64,000 nt of DNA. Source: Vitis vinifera. Taxonomy: Eukaryota; Streptophyta; Magnoliopsida; Vitales; Vitaceae. Below are positions 35,347 through 49,912 of this stretch, piece after piece. The position numbers were made by a program, and so were the translations under genes. How positions within the stretch are numbered: the first letter of the stretch is position 1; every line of letters begins with the position of its first letter. The stretch spans positions 21,207,001 through 21,271,000 of the forward strand of contig NC_081820.1 of the NCBI RefSeq assembly GCF_030704535.1. Reading direction: 5' to 3'. A model generated the notes under the pieces. It saw only the letters and a program-made list of their open reading frames with translations. It was not told the DNA's origin and made no database searches.

Positions 35347-36909
35347 AGGGATTGAATATATTTTAACATTGTTAAAGCATTTTACCGTAATTTTTAAATA
35401 TAATTATGAAAAAAAAAAACTTTTTTAAAAAAAGATTACTAAAAGAAAAATGTTAATTTCACTGACATTTATCTAATTATTAAATGTCAAGAATCATATG
35501 AATATATGAGAAAAATGATAAAAAAAAAAAAAGAGTAATAATAATAAATGTAATTACCGTTATTACTCAAATTTATGATTAAAAGTGTTGCGGATTATAA
35601 AATTTTTAAAACATTTATTTAGTAAATCTAAGAGTAAATTTATTGGAAGATCTAAAATTCAATTCACTATTTTTGTCAAAAATCTAGGTCTAATTTACAG
35701 TCACAAAATTATCCTAAAGTCTCACCTGCAGCCATAGCCCTACCACAGGAAAGCTTTTTTTAAAAAAAATAAAAAAATAAACTCCTCCTCATTCCAAATA
35801 AAATAAATCTTTAGTGATATTCACAGGCCCCTCAAGGGTACAGCAGGAGCCGGCATGAACCAGATTCCACGTCCACCTTATTCTTCTAATCCAAGCCAAC
35901 CAATCAAGTCCAGCCATGTTATCCACCCACCAACCTTCGCACTTGGCAACTGTTGCCAAGTTATCCACTGCTCTTACATGGGCCCACTTCTCAAGCGTGT
36001 CTATCACCTGTACCTTACACGTTATCTTTGCTGAGATGGCAGACGACGTGATCTTCGCATATTATAATAATGGCGGATTGTGGATGGCGGCGGAGACTTG
36101 TTCAATGATCTCATGCTGATTTTGAATGCTCTTTTTGGTGGAGGGTGAAAGTAACAAATTCAGCACCAGCCGCCAGCTGCAAGCCCGATCGTCCATTTCG
36201 TCTTTTAAGGAAATTAATTCATCAACTTTAAGAATTTTTGTGTAGATTTTAAACTCATGAGAAGGACACATTTCTGTAATTACAGCATTATTTTAATCTA
36301 AGTTCGGTATAGGTATTAATTAATAAACAAAATGTCTTTAGCGGAAGTTTAGATAAAATTATGGTTTTGGTCTTAATTATAAAGCAAAATTTGAATATTT
36401 TTTTTTAATCAAGAAGTTGTCGGATTTTTGTATTCTGAAATTTGTTTGTTTATTTGTTTTATTTATAAAAAAATTGTCATATTTTTGTAATATTAATATA
36501 GAATTAGTCTTGCATATGTCGAGTCTAATAGGACTTATGCAAGTTAATATTTTTCTTACAGCATGTTCAGGTAAGGGTGATAGTGGAGCAGTAGACGTCA
36601 CCCATGTTGTGGTGGTGGCTATCTTCTTTAACTTATACGAACTATAGAGTACCCCACCTGGTTTCCACTCATTTTACATATTTTTCAAATCAATAGCATA
36701 AATTGAAAATTTTCTTGTATGCTTAAAAAAAAAAACTCAGATATATTCTTCCTTCCTTTTGATAACATACACAAGAATAAACAATGATTTTGACTTGAGG
36801 TCTTTGAGGAGGTCCTCCAACAATAGTAAAATAACAATTCAATATATTTACTACCTTTTTATTTGATTAATAAAACATGACTCATGAATAACTTTTCCCA
36901 TCATTTCAC
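35347..36909. other. Intergenic DNA downstream of STS B2, with GC-richer island at 35713-36273
   Basis: Copy of 10766-12326 with two A-runs one base longer. Island and 21-nt palindrome (35941-35961) retained. Confidence 0.6.
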
Positions 36910-38426
36910 CTAGTTTGAATCCGTACCAACGCTATGGATCACAACGGTCTCAATGGTTAGGCCCGGCCCAAAGCCAAACAAGACACCCCAATCCAATCCT
37001 TCACCTGTCGTCATTTTGCCTTCCTTGAGCGATTTCTTTCTCATCTCATCCAAAATAAATAGGACACATGCACTTGACATGTTCCCATATTCACTTAGAA
37101 TATGCCTTGTTGCTTTGAGTTTCTGTTTATCTAAACCGAGTTTTGCTTCAACTGCGTCAAGAATAGCTGGGCCACCTGGATGAGCAATCCAAAATAAGGA
37201 ATTCCAATCACTAATACCAATTGGGTCAAAAGCCTTAGTCAAACAATTCTCTATGTTTTCAGAGATCAAGGTAGGCACATTAGGCCACAAATGAAAGGTG
37301 AGACCCACTTCACGTAAGTTGCCTGCAATAGCACCTGCTGAATTAGGAATAAATGTTTGGGCTGCTGAAACAAGTTGAAAGAGTGGTCGTTCAATCGAGC
37401 TATCTGGATCGGATCCAATGATTACAGCTGCAGACCCATCACCGAAAAGGGCTTGGCCAACTAAAGAGTCCAAAGCATCTTCGGAAGGACCACGAAATGT
37501 AACAACAGTGATCTCTGAGCACACCACAAGAACTCGTGCTCCTGCATTATTCTCTGCAAGATCCTTAGCGGTTCGAAGGACAGTTCCACCTGCATAGCAC
37601 CCTTGATGGTACAACATCACTCTTCTGACAGATGGTTCGAGCCCTAAAAGATTAGCGAGTTTATAATCTGCACCAGGCATTTCTACACCTGAGGTTGTAC
37701 AAAATACAAGGTGGGTGATCTTCGATTTAGGCTGACCCCACTCTTTAAGAGCCTTCAATGCTGCTTCCTTACCAAGCTTGGGTACCTCAGCAGTGATAAT
37801 CTCTTGGCGTATGTTAAGAGATGGAGCCATATAAGCACCAATGTTTGGGTGCTCTTCAAGCATTTCTTCGGTCAAATGAATGTAACGCTTCTTGATCATG
37901 GATTTGTCACCTGTATATAAATTAAATAACAGTAATATGTAAGCTCAAGGCACACTAGTGAAACAAAATCAATTCAATGGGAAGATTGATTGTTCAAGAT
38001 GATCAAACATTGTTCAACTGAGTGTAAAAAGATTCATCTTAATACAGTATAAAAGCTTATTTTTTATTACATCAATTAATAACGTGATCCCATGCGTTAT
38101 ACCATGTGATTCAAAGAGCACCTGCTCATACCATCACTCACAGATGCACTGTATTAATTTAAGATGAGTACACAGAAAGCTTGAAAATGATGTTTCAGTG
38201 GTCGTAGGGGAATCATATGTATATGAAGGATGTTAAAATTATACTTACAAATGCGGTTGAACTTCTTCTTGAGCTCGGTCATGTGCTCGCTTTTAGTGAC
38301 CCGGAAATAGTAATCAGCGAAATCAGACTGGTACAGACAGTTGTCCGGGGTAGCTGTGCCAATGGCTAGAACGGTGGCCGGACCCTTGGCACGCTGAGCA
38401 TTTCTAATTTCCTCCACAGACGCCAT
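36910..38426 (-). CDS. STS: Stilbene (resveratrol) synthase B2
   Basis: Exon 1 is 38249-38426 and exon 2 is 36910-37910, with intact GTAAGT donor and TACAG acceptor. 392 residues. Identical to B1 except Glu51 in place of Asp51 (plus-strand C at 38274, A at 13691). All catalytic residues present; C-terminus HSVGTDSN. Confidence 0.95.
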
Positions 38427-38544
38427 TGATAGTGTGTGATGACTACTGAAATGGAAGCTTCAAAGTTGAAGAAGGAAAGAGAAATGAAATTTTAGGAGCA
38501 CAAGTGCTTGGAGCTGTCTGGCCAAAGTTGTGTGTTGAGGTTGG

Positions 38545-38587
38545 TATTTATAATCACCACAAATGCTGTCTCACCAACTCTCATCCA
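38545..38587 (-). promoter_or_regulatory. STS B2 core promoter: TATA box plus MYB-type box
   Basis: TATAAATA (minus) at 38545-38552; CACCAACTCTCATCCA (plus) at 38572-38587. Confidence 0.7.
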
Positions 38588-38741
38588 CTTCCATGTAGGT
38601 AGGCTTGCATTTGAATAATCCGGTGCCATGGGGTTTGATTTCCATCTTGGTAGGCTTCGGTTTTCATTCTTTATTTTATTTTTCTGTCTTTCTTCTTCCT
38701 CTAAAGCTCTTTTGGTCTTCTAAACCCACGTAAGGCGGTTG

Positions 38742-39243
38742 GAAGCTTACCCTTTTTGACTCCAAGTTGGTAGCATCACTTTCATATCCCCCGAGTACTA
38801 TTTGACAAAAGACCCAAAATTTTCACGTGCTGGGCCAGCTGCTGCCGGCTGGACCAAGCCGATGATCAATATTAATGCAGAACGTTAGGAAACCTGTAAT
38901 ATTTCAAGTCATAAATATAGATGTTGAATAAATAAATTTATTGTTTAACAACAATGAAGGCAAAAATTAGTTACTATTAACGAACATAAATATTCGTTAA
39001 TTATTTTTAAAAGTTTTTATATTTGATATTATTTAGTTTGTTTTTTTTAAAAAAAATTCCTTAATTTTTGAAGGCAGAAGCTCACCCATTTTGACTCCAA
39101 GCTGGTAGGGTCATTTTCATATTCCCAAGTACAATAATATTTGACCATTGAGGTGGAATTCTTGACTTGATCTTCCACATCATGTTGGGCCAAGCTAATT
39201 AGGAAATCTGTAATGTGGCAGATTATATATTCAAGTCATAAAT
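38742..39243. repeat. Diverged tandem duplication upstream of STS B2, with W-boxes
   Basis: Copies at 38742-38917 and 39077-39243; W-boxes at 39141-39146 and 39162-39167. Same as 14159-14660. Confidence 0.7.
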
Positions 39244-40282
39244 TAATATATACCTTTTTGTCAAAGTTATTTACATCGGAACTTCCTTGAACAAAGTTGA
39301 TATCGAATATCACTTGAGAGAAAAATATGATTGATAAAAAATAACACTTTCTAACTAACCTTCTAAATTTTGAATGAAAGTTGTTTTAGTGTATTGGAAT
39401 TTGTTTAAAAAAATTATTATTGAATATATATATATATATTAAATAAATATAATCAATGAACTCAATAAACTTTTTGGTTTGACCTTCCAATTTTTTCAAC
39501 AAAATGACATATTTTTTCAACAAAACGACAAATATAAGAAAATCAAGAATAAAAACGCAAGCAAGGAGGAATAATTTGCAAAGTATCTAAAATTCAATCC
39601 TCTATCTATTATAGAGAAAACAAAGAGTGGAAAAGTAATCCAAAATGTATCAAAGGTACTCCCTGTTTCAACCTAATACATCAAAAACCAACCATGCATA
39701 AAGGTCGAAATCTTATTGATCCAACTTCTTATATTAAATTTCTTTAGTGATAAAGGAAGTTCAAATCAAACCTAAAATTCTCTATGGTCAAAAGGAGGTT
39801 CAAAGCATCCCAAAACCTAAAATTATTTAGGGTCACAAGGAGTTTTAAATAATTCTCTAAATTCTCTAAAATTTAAGATTGGACACTTTTGACAATTTTT
39901 TGATCGAATACCTACAAACTCTTATAATTACAATTTTTAGAAAATTAAGTAATCTAGATATAATAGAGTATGAAAAACTAATTTATAGGATACAAAGAAA
40001 AAAATTAATTTTTAGAATTCAAATGAAGTTCAAAATTAAAAAGAATAAAACATAACTAAATAAAATAAGATTTCAATGGAACATTGGAGAAGCTAGAAAA
40101 CATTTATATGTAAAAATTGCTACTTGAAGAAACAACTATTTGAATTGAAGATGGATGAAGAATAGACGGTAGGGATTATATAAATAAATTTAATAAGCGC
40201 ATCGTCCGATTATTAAGTATAGCGGTTACGATTGATGAGGAAGATTAACATATTTTTTTTATCGGCATCCCTACCAAAATAA
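39244..40282. other. AT-rich intergenic DNA (unit 2); nothing recognised
   Basis: Copy of 14661-15699 with one substitution noticed near 39371. Confidence 0.6.
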
Positions 40283-42493
40283 TATGAGCCAGTGGTAACT
40301 GTGCTCTTAGTTGAAAAGATGATGTTAATAGTGGATAAGCCATCAATTGCTCTTTTAGAGACAAAAAATTAAGTAGCCAAGTAGTTCATCTCATACAAAA
40401 CAAGCTCTTGTGATGAATTATAAATCACATCGTGGTAACAGCAAGTCATGATAGAGATATTATGATAGGAGAAATTATCATTCTTAAATCACACTTTTGA
40501 ACTGATATGGAAATTTATTACTACCCAAGAAAAGGACATATTAAAAGGCACTATGAAGAATTGACAAAGCATGTAGAAACAAGGAAAAATCTTGAATCCC
40601 ATGAGGCTCTACTAATATTCTTGATGAAATTTTTGTTGGCTCTTGGATTTTTGGTTTTGGTGTTCTTTTCATATGTGCCCAAATAAGGAGAGGTTTGATA
40701 TCTATAATGAATGTGATGCTAGTACTATATGAATGGATAATGAATCAAGCTCTAAATTGATCAGGATTGACACCATGATAGTGAAGATGTTTGATTGTGT
40801 TGTGAGGATATTGTGTAATGTTAAGCATGCATGTTCCTAATTTAAGGAGTATAATTTTTTGGGGGGCTTGGGGCTCTTTGGGTTATGATTTTTCAGCAAA
40901 TAACTATGTAATAAAAATTAATCAAGGTACTTTGATAGCTATGAAAGAGAAAAAGTTCAAATATTTATACACCTTGATTGAGAAGATAATTTTAGGTGAA
41001 GCCACACCATGAAGAGTATTTTGCTAGTGATAAAGAAGTTATCAAAGTAAAAGAGTGCAACAAGACGATTAAGACTCCATTTTCAACTAAGGGTACTCAA
41101 TGGCATAAGGATGATACTAATTGCAAAAGGAATGAAGTTATATATATATAATTTTGTTGAGTCTAGTTGTATGAGAATTTGAACTTGATACATGTTTATT
41201 ATCATTAATTATGCAAGATTGAGAGAATTTGAGTCAAGGTGAAGGTTTATGGAAGTTGGTTCAAATAATTTGTTCTTTATTTTTAGGATAGTCAAATATT
41301 TATAGAGTTTGTATTTTAGTAAATTACCATTTTAAGTTTGACTAGGATTAGGAAACTATTAATTTAGATTTAAACCATAGGGCTTTGTAAATATGTTGTT
41401 TTATATATAATTTCAAGAGAGAGTGAAAAGGTTAACAAAGAGCTATGAGAATTAGGCAAAGAGTGTCTTAGATTTTGGGCAGATAGAGGTTGACGGTGTT
41501 TGAGTTTGTATTTATGAAGTTTATTAATAAATTTAATCTCCTTGTGTAGTGGAAGTAGGCAATTAGGCCAAACTATGTAAATCTTTTCCCTTCTCTAATT
41601 TAATTTATTTTACCAACTTCATTTGGGTCAAACAAAAGGAATACAACAAGGAAGCCCATTTCCTTGGTTTTTATGAATATATTTTTACACTAATTCAATA
41701 TCAAAATGGTTGCCTTTCAAATGTTGCTTAAATCCATCCTTTTATGTAGGAATCACAAAGCTTAGGATGTAACCCCATTAATGAAATTCAAGAAGGAATA
41801 GCACAATTGGTTTTAGGTTATGATGAAGCCCTCAGGCCTAATGGATTTGAAACTTGCAAAAATCATACAATGAGATAGTGGATGAACTGGCAATAGGTAC
41901 ATCTCAAACTAATGGTTCTACTTATAAGGGGTGTAAAGGCGGATATCAAAGAAAGATAACCTTACATGTGGATTGCGGTAACTTGAGTCAAGGTGATATT
42001 GTTGGAAATTTTGACTCAAATGATTTATTTTTTAATTTGAGGAAAGTCAATATTTGTATAGTTTATGTTTAAGTAAAATAACTTTTTAAGTTTGGCAAGG
42101 ATTCAAGAGCTTATCATTTAGGTTAGCCTTTGGGACTTCATAAATATGTGGTTTTTTTCATAGGATTTCAAGAGAGAGTTAGAAAAGTGAATGGAAAGTG
42201 AAGAGAGATAGGGAAAGTTTTGGGAAAATCACAATACCCAAATACAATAGGAAAAACAAAATAAATTAGAAAAGATAAGCGATTTACATGGTTCGACCTA
42301 ATCATCTAGGTCTACTATAAAGGGAAATCAAATATATAATAAAATTCAAAATGGCAAAATCACAAAACCTAAATACACACAGGAAAAAGTAAAATAAATT
42401 AGAGAAAAGAAAAAATTTACTTCGTTCAACTTAATCGCCTAAGTCTATTATAGAGGGAGATCGAATTTATTAATAAAATTTAGAAATACAAAA
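40283..42493 (+). mobile_element. Degenerate Copia (Tork-like) gag/protease/pre-integrase and LTR modules (unit 2)
   Basis: Copy of 15700-17910 with one A-to-G noticed near 41836. The gag-pre-integrase frame is at 40818-41012. Confidence 0.72.
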
Positions 42494-42497
42494 TCAA

Positions 42498-43223
42498 ACT
42501 TTGTCAAGCTCTCTTTACCCAAAACCCAATGCTTAGAGTTTTCAAAGAAATCAGAATCCTTCTCAACTTTAGAACTTGCTTAAGATTAGTCAGTGTCTTG
42601 ACAACATAAAAAATCTTCACATTCGCAATACCAATCCAAAAGGTTTTAGTGCTTGAACCATTTATCATTAAAACTATATTAGCATTGCATGCCTTATAGA
42701 TATCAGACCACTCCTTATATGGAGGTCCATATGAAATAAACATCAAAGAGTCATAAAAATTTTCATCAACTATAGTAGAAAAAACATTACCTTATCAAAA
42801 TCTTCATCAACAACATCAATTAATAGATTTTGAAGTTTCTTAAGATTCAAGAATTTTCTTTTCTTCCAGGTGTTTTGTCATTTCTTCACGGTATCTTATG
42901 ATACGTTCCTTTTGTGAAAGAGTAACACTCCACATATATCCAATAGTGTGATTGGAAATGATTAGTTCTTCTATCTTAATATCTCCTCTATGATTTACCC
43001 CTACTAGATTATAATTTAGACTTCATCATAAGAGCTTATTGGATATGAGATGAACTATTTGGCTACTTAATAATTTTTGTTTCCAGATCAGTAGTTGACA
43101 TCTCATCCATAATAAACGTTTTCTTTCCATAAAATAGTAGTTTCAACTTCCTCATCAATGTTGACCTTTACGCTCAATATATAGGTTGTACACTTATTGA
43201 ATTTATTTATATGAAGATCAATT
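42498..43223 (-). mobile_element. Degenerate Copia protease/gag fragment, opposite orientation (unit 2)
   Basis: Copy of 17915-18640; the protease-like frame is at 42504-42746. Confidence 0.65.
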
Positions 43224-44840
43224 CCTTCATTCATCTTCAAATTCATATAATTGTTCACTACAAAAAATTTGAGTTTTACCAACCCACTTAAGTTTACTTT
43301 TGTAATGGATTTAAGTTGTCGCTTACATATGTAATTTTTTGTGAACAGTAATTACAAGTTCTTGAGTTTAGACTGATTATGTAAGTGTAGACCTTCCATT
43401 TTGTCCCCTTAGCACATGTGATACTAATTGTTTTCCCTAATATTTTTCTCTTGCCTTGTGATCATCCCTTGGTGACCCATCGATACTTAAATAGCTACTT
43501 TTTTTTAGCCACCTTCAAGGATCCTTTGTTGATGGATTTATCTAGACCTGCACTATGACCTTGGTTGCCTTTCAATCTTAGGTTAGGCTTCATTTAGTTG
43601 CGTTTCCACTTAGTTCCCCTAGACATTGTCTTAGAGACTTAGGTCACTTAGACACCGCTTTGGGATGGTTTTCACTTAGACTCTTCACTAGGCTTAGTTC
43701 ACTTAGGTTTGGTTTTTGGTTCATTTTTGAGTTTTAGGCTTGAGTGAGTTTTCTTTTACTTGATTCCATTTTCCGTTCTATTATTGCATAAAATGGCTTT
43801 CTAACATTTACTTGTGTGAGTGTGATATTTCTATCTTATTATTTATTGCTTTTAGTTTAATATCTTGATTTCTTTTTATTATATACATTCGATTTTTATA
43901 TTTATATTTCCGCTCGTACTATTTATTTATTTATTTTATAGAATATTGCACAAGATTGATGTTCTTAATAGCATAAATAGATGTCTTGATTTCTTGTGTA
44001 CATATAACTGACATATTTTTTACATATTTTTTTTTTTAATGGCATGATTTCTTATCTTATTTATTTATTTATACTTTTTCTTCAATTTTATTTTGACATG
44101 ATTAGCTTTTGGAGGGACTGTCAATGACTTACCATCTACACGCAATTGGGAGGAGAATCCACACATACCATTTAAACTCCACAAGGCTGCAATCGGAAGG
44201 AAGATATGCACAGTCCACTTTCCATGAAAAGCTCCACAACACGCATCAAGGATAGGGCTATAGAGTCCTATAGGGTAACACTAAACAATAAGATTTTTTA
44301 ATGCTAGCTAGTTGAACTTAAAAATGTAATTTATCCAAATCTAAACTATATTGACTTTCCCAAAAACAAAAAGAAAAAATTGAGTTAAAATTACCAACAC
44401 ATAAGGCCTACTCTATTGATCACAAATGTTATATATTCATTGATATCAATTTCCTAATAAGGTAGTAAGCATATTCTCAAATTCTTCTAAACGAAGTCTT
44501 TTTGTCTCCAATGAAACTTTCTTATACATTTTTCATTTTAAATTTTGAGATCGTAATCAAACAAAATAAGTTATGGTTAAATGTATGTGAGTATTGTGCT
44601 TGGACAAGAGAGATGATCCAACTTATTTATACAAATCATCAATGAAGTATCACTCATTATAGAACTCCTAATCTAATTAAGTTAATACTCCTACACAGTC
44701 TTAATTAATCCAATCTAAATGTAAGAATTAATCTATTGGAACCATATATTAAAATATTGCGAAAATACGTCAAAAGATCAAATATTTTTTAGTGTATCGA
44801 TTATGGCTAATATGATATAAGGAGTGAATAATTGGTAGAA
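43224..44840. other. Intergenic DNA with short Copia LTR fragment (unit 2)
   Basis: Copy of 18641-20257; LTR fragment at about 44311-44399. Confidence 0.6.
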
Positions 44841-45033
44841 TGTTATAAAATATGAGATTTTGTACCACTATGGTAACTTGTGAATGATCATCCATAAATA
44901 TCTATTGTAATTCCATATAAAAGGGAGAGACCCTTAATGAAATTGAATATAGAGTTTTCCCGTGCATTCTATTCTCTTCTTACATTTTGATTTCTCTTGT
45001 TTTCTTCTCGTTTCACTTTACAATTTTATAACA
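44841..45033 (+). repeat. Copia 5' LTR (193 bp), second copy
   Basis: No differences seen from the 5' LTR at 20258-20450. Confidence 0.94.
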
Positions 45034-45223
45034 CATTATCAGCACGACTAGTCTCTACAAAAGAAATAGAAAGATTTTTCTCTATTCAGAAAAATGGAAA
45101 GATCTTCTCTCTTCTTTCTCACGAAAAAGTATGTGATAAACTTATATCATGAATTTCTATTTTATTACCCTTTGATCTCTATTTTAAGTTATTTTATTTG
45201 AATACATAAATATGTAGAATCCC

Positions 45224-45875
45224 TATAACCAGAAGTTATGAAAAATATGTGCAATTTCTATAACCAGAAGTTATGAGGAAAAATTACAGAATTACAGATA
45301 CATGATTAGAAGTTATGTATATGATCTCTAATTATTTATTTTTAATTATACGGTATAACTGGATGTTATACCAAACAATATTAGCCAGAAGCTATAAAAT
45401 AAATAAATAAATGTTCATAGCCCGAAGTCTACATAATGAAAGTTCATAGCTCGAAGCTATGCACAAATCTACCTAATGAATAGTTCATAGCCTGAATCTA
45501 TATATAAATTTATAAAAAAAAAAATAGTTCATAGCCTAAGTGATGTACAAATTTAAATATTTTCTTATTCTGACAAAATAATCATGGTCTGAAGCTATGA
45601 AAGATATTAATTTTTAATTTCTTTTAATTATATTGTGTAACTAGAAGTTATACATAAATAGTTCATAGCCTGAAGCTATGTACAAATTTGAATATTTTCT
45701 TGTTTTGGCAAAATAATCATAACTCAAAGTTATGAAAAATATTGGATTTAATTTTTATTTCGTACTCATTTATTTTTCACAACAGGAATTATGGAAAACA
45801 ATTTTTATTAACAATTGTTTCATAGCCAGAAGTTATGCATACAATTTCTAATTCTCTTGTATAACCAGAACTTAT
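45224..45875 (+). repeat. Dispersed 17-bp imperfect palindromes in the Copia leader, second copy
   Basis: Same array as 20641-21292; the differences I found fall mainly outside the stems. Confidence 0.85.
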
Positions 45876-46002
45876 TCAAAACAAAAATGTTAATGAATCT
45901 TGGAGCTATGATTAAAGAAGGAAATCAAGCATCCCTATAGGATCATGCAAAAACACTGATTTTCCTTCGTCATCATCTCCATGAATGTTTAACAAAAATG
46001 GA

Positions 46003-46496
46003 CTGTTGATGAGAAATCACCAATCTCGTCCAACTAGATTTGAATCATTCCCTGAAGTGAATGTAATATTGTCCCAAACTCATGGACGATGACAACGACA
46101 AGGTCGTGGTCATGGAAGAAATCCCCGATACCATGGTTCTTATAGTAATAATTCACCAAATTCTCAGAAAAGAAAAACCTCATTGCACCACTAGAAGTGG
46201 AATAATACTGAGGTAAAACAAGAAAATGGGAAGTGTTTACAAGATAAACCTCCTAAGAACCATGAGAATAATTGTTATAGATGTGGTATGAAGGGGCATT
46301 GGTTGCATACCTATCGTACGCCCAACATTTGGTCGACCTTTACTAAGCATGAATAAAAGGAATGGAAGTTGAAATGAACTTCATTGATAGTGATGGCCAA
46401 GTGGATCTAACCCATTTAGATGTTTCAGATTTCTTTGAGAATCCTAATGGGAAAATTGACCATCTAATTGGTGATGGAAATGTTTGTTATGATTAA
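46003..46496 (+). pseudogene. Copia gag remnant, second copy
   Basis: Zinc knuckle CYRCGMKGHW with its last Cys replaced by Tyr, as in the first copy. NPRYHGSY is retained where the first copy has Asn for Arg. Confidence 0.75.
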
Positions 46497-47200
46497 ACGT
46501 TATGTTTAGTTATTTGCAAATAGGTTTATTTTGTTATCATCTTTGAACACATTGTTTATTGTTCATCTTTTATAGTTTATTTCACATTTTATTATTTATC
46601 ATTTAAATTCTTTTCTTTATTTATACTTGAAGATATATGAATCTCTCTCATATATTGATCCATCACTACAATTAGTTTGATTATTGAAATACCACCTTGT
46701 TATTTCATGTATAAATTGCTCAACACTTACAAAATCAAATGTGTGAGATACTTACGAAATATATAACTTTAAATTATCTTTTCATATTTGTTTTATTGTG
46801 TTATATATGCTCTCATTGCTTTTACACAACTTATTAAGTTAAGTCATCATCGATGACTAATATTCTTCCATTGATTTTAATTCTTTCTCTATGATAACAT
46901 TTCTTCAACTCTACAAAGACAAAGTCTTTATGACAATGTTTTATGACTTATTAATTTGATGAAACTCTTGTCTCATTAATTGCACAACATTGATGACAAA
47001 CAATGTTAATACTATATCAGGTGACAGAAACCTGATCAAAGGCTCCAGAAGAGCTTATACTATGTCATTAGTAGTATTTGATTCCATGTGAATGACACTT
47101 TATACGATGATAGATCCAGAAGAATCTTGTAAGACCAACTTGGTCCCCCGGGATAAAAGGTCATATGGATGTACATTACAAAACCAGAAGTTTTTAATTA

Positions 47201-49496
47201 GTGACTAGTCTACCTATACAATTAAAAGGTAGAATGACATGTTGTGCAGATTATCATTTTAATGAGACAATTTTCTCACCGTTAGGGGGAGAAGAGCCAG
47301 TTCCAGAAGAACGGCGTGAAATTATTTGGAATGCATTGACTTTGACTCATCTTGATCCTCATACAAATCAATGTGAATTAGAAGTTCAAAGGACTATTCA
47401 TTTGCAAAATCTTACAAATAAATTACAAGATGCATTTATTGATACAAAGAAAGTGACAAAATCATATATCCCGGCTGCAAATACTCTAGCACAGATTGAT
47501 GTCCTTGTAGGACAGTTAACAAATTAATCTAAGATACGCTTGAAGCGTGGTAGACCTAACGGCTCTAAGGATGTAACTCTCCGGAAGAGGAGAACCCAAG
47601 AAAAACTTAGCACTCTAAAAGAGGCCATAAAAAATAACTGATCAGTTTAAAATTGATAAATCTATAGCCCTGGAAGAGGCACAAATAATACAAGAAGCCC
47701 TTGAAGAGGCACATATATTGAACAAAAAGCCCTTGAAGAGGCATAAGTACCCGAAAATTCTGAGATCTCAGTAAGTTATGTATACACGGGAGAAAAATTG
47801 GATCAAAATAATATTATTTTCACTTTCCAAGTGGCCTTCATAAGAAATGATGAAGATCTTGAACCACGAAATGTGGAAGAATGCCGACATAGAAATGATT
47901 GGCCAAAATGGAAAAAAGTTATACAGGCAAAGTTAAACTCATTAATAAAATGAGAAGTTTTTGGACCTGTAGTCCAAACACCTGAAGATGTAAAGCCTGT
48001 TGGGTACAAAGGGGTATTTGTACGAAAACGCAATGAGAATAATGAGATCATAAGATATAAAGTGTGATTAGTAGCACAAGGTTTCTCGCAAAAACCTGGT
48101 ATTGACTATGAGAAAACATTATTTCCCGTCATGGACACAATCACATATAATTTCTTAATTAGTTTGGCAGTCCAAGAAGGACTAGATATGCGTCTCATGA
48201 ATGTTATTACAGTATATTTATATGGATCCATGGATAATGATATATACATGAAAATCCCTGAAGGATTTAAATTGCCTGAAGCAAATTGTACAAAGCCTCG
48301 TAGCATGTACTCAATCAAGTTACAACGATCCTTGTATGGATTAAAGTAATTTGGATGCATGTGGTACAATCGCTTTAGCGAATAATTGCTAAAAGAAGGG
48401 TATATGAATAATCTTTTATGCCCATGCATCTTCATTAAGAAATCAGAAACCAGATTTGCAATTATGGCAGTGTATGTTGATGACTTAAATCTTGTTGGAA
48501 CTCTTGAAGAGCTCACAAAAACAAAAAATTAATTGAAAAATGAATTTGAGATGAAAGGTCTTGGAAAAACAAAATTCTGTCTCGGTTTGCAGATTAAGCA
48601 TTTTCCAAATGGAGTTTTAGTACATCAATCAACATACATTAAGAAAGTTTTGAAGCATTTTTATATGGATAAAGTGCATCCTTTAAGTTCTCCAATGATT
48701 GTCCGATCACTTGATGTGAAAAATGATGCATTTCGTCCTTGCGAAAAATGATGAAGAATTATTTGGTCCTGAAGTACCATATCTTAGTGCTATTGGTGAA
48801 CTTATATATCTTGCCAATTGTATACGTCCAAACATTGCTTTTTCTATCAATTTATTAGCAAGATATAGTTTCGCTCCAACTCAAAGACATTGGAATGGTA
48901 TCAAACATATATTGCGTTATCTTTGCGAAACTACTAGTATGAGTCTATTTTACTCAAGAGAATCAAAGCAACAATTGCTTGGATATGCAGATGCAGAATA
49001 TCTTTTAGATCCTTATAAAGGTAAGTCACAAACATGGTATGTGTTTAATTACAATGGTACTGTTATCTCATGGAGATCTATCAAACAAACAATGGTGGTC
49101 ACGTCATCAAATCATTCAGAAATTCTTGCAATTCATGAAGCAAGTTGTGAATATGTATGGTTAAGGTCAATGATCCAACATATTCAAGAAACATGTGGAC
49201 TACCTTCCATTAGAGGCAATGCAACCAAGTTACATGAAGATAATGTTGCTTGTATTGCACAAATTAAAGGAGGATTCATAAAAGGTGACATAACTAAGCA
49301 TATCTCCCCTAAATTATTCTATACTCATGAGCTCCAAAAGAAAGGTGAGATCGATGTTCAACATATTCGATCATGCAATAATCTAGCAGATTTATTCACA
49401 AAGGCGTTACCTTCGACCGCATTGAAAAAGTTAAAGTATGACTTTGGAATACGAAGATTGAGAGATCTACCATTTGAAATGTTGAAGAAATCATAA
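47201..49496 (+). pseudogene. Copia pol remnant (post-integrase, RT, RNase H), second copy
   Basis: Same layout and same inactivating stops and frameshift as 22618-24913, each shifted by 24,583. YVDD at 48473-48484; open RNase H frame 48723-49496. Confidence 0.9.
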
Positions 49497-49719
49497 TCAT
49501 GTTTACATGAGGAGGAGAATGATAATATGGATATACTGCACTATTTTTTCCTTCGTCCAAGTTTTGTCCCAATGGGTTTTACTGGCAAGGTTTTTAACGA
49601 GGCAATTATAGTAATCCAAAAGAATATTGTACTCTTTTTCCTTCACTAGGGTTTTTCCCATAGGGTTTTTCCTAGTAAGGTTTTAATGAGGCATATTCTT
49701 ATGATCATCCAAGGGAGAG

Positions 49720-49912
49720 TGTTATAAAATATGAGATTTTGTACCACTATGGTAACTTGTGGATGATCATCCATAAATATCTCTTGTAACTCCCTATAAA
49801 AGGAAGAGACCCCTAATGAAATTGAATATAGAGTTTTCCCGTGCATTCTATTCTCTTCCTACATTTTGATTTCTCTTGTTTTCTTCTCCTTTCACTTTAT
49901 AATTTTACAACA
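49720..49912 (+). repeat. Copia 3' LTR (193 bp), second copy
   Basis: Preceded by AAGGGAGAG at 49711-49719 and followed by TAGAA. Confidence 0.94.

Larger units (their letters stand above)
24592..49174. repeat. Tandem segmental duplication, unit 2 (24,583 bp)
   Basis: Second full copy, offset 24,591 from unit 1 on its left part and 24,583 on its right part. The 8-bp change is the sum of a 10-bp shorter GA tract and two one-base A-run gains. Carries STS A2 and B2. A private G-to-C change was noticed near 32557. Confidence 0.97.
44841..49912 (+). mobile_element. Complete but defective Ty1/Copia LTR retrotransposon, second copy (5,072 bp)
   Basis: Same insertion as 20258-25329, duplicated with its flanks: LTRs at 44841-45033 and 49720-49912, with TAGAA at 44836-44840 and 49913-49917. 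It differs from the first copy at 18 positions that I found between 45128 and 48727. Several of its variants look less degenerate (for example KIPEGFK rather than KISEGFK, and VHQSTY rather than LHQSTY). The same stops and frameshift break pol. Confidence 0.94.
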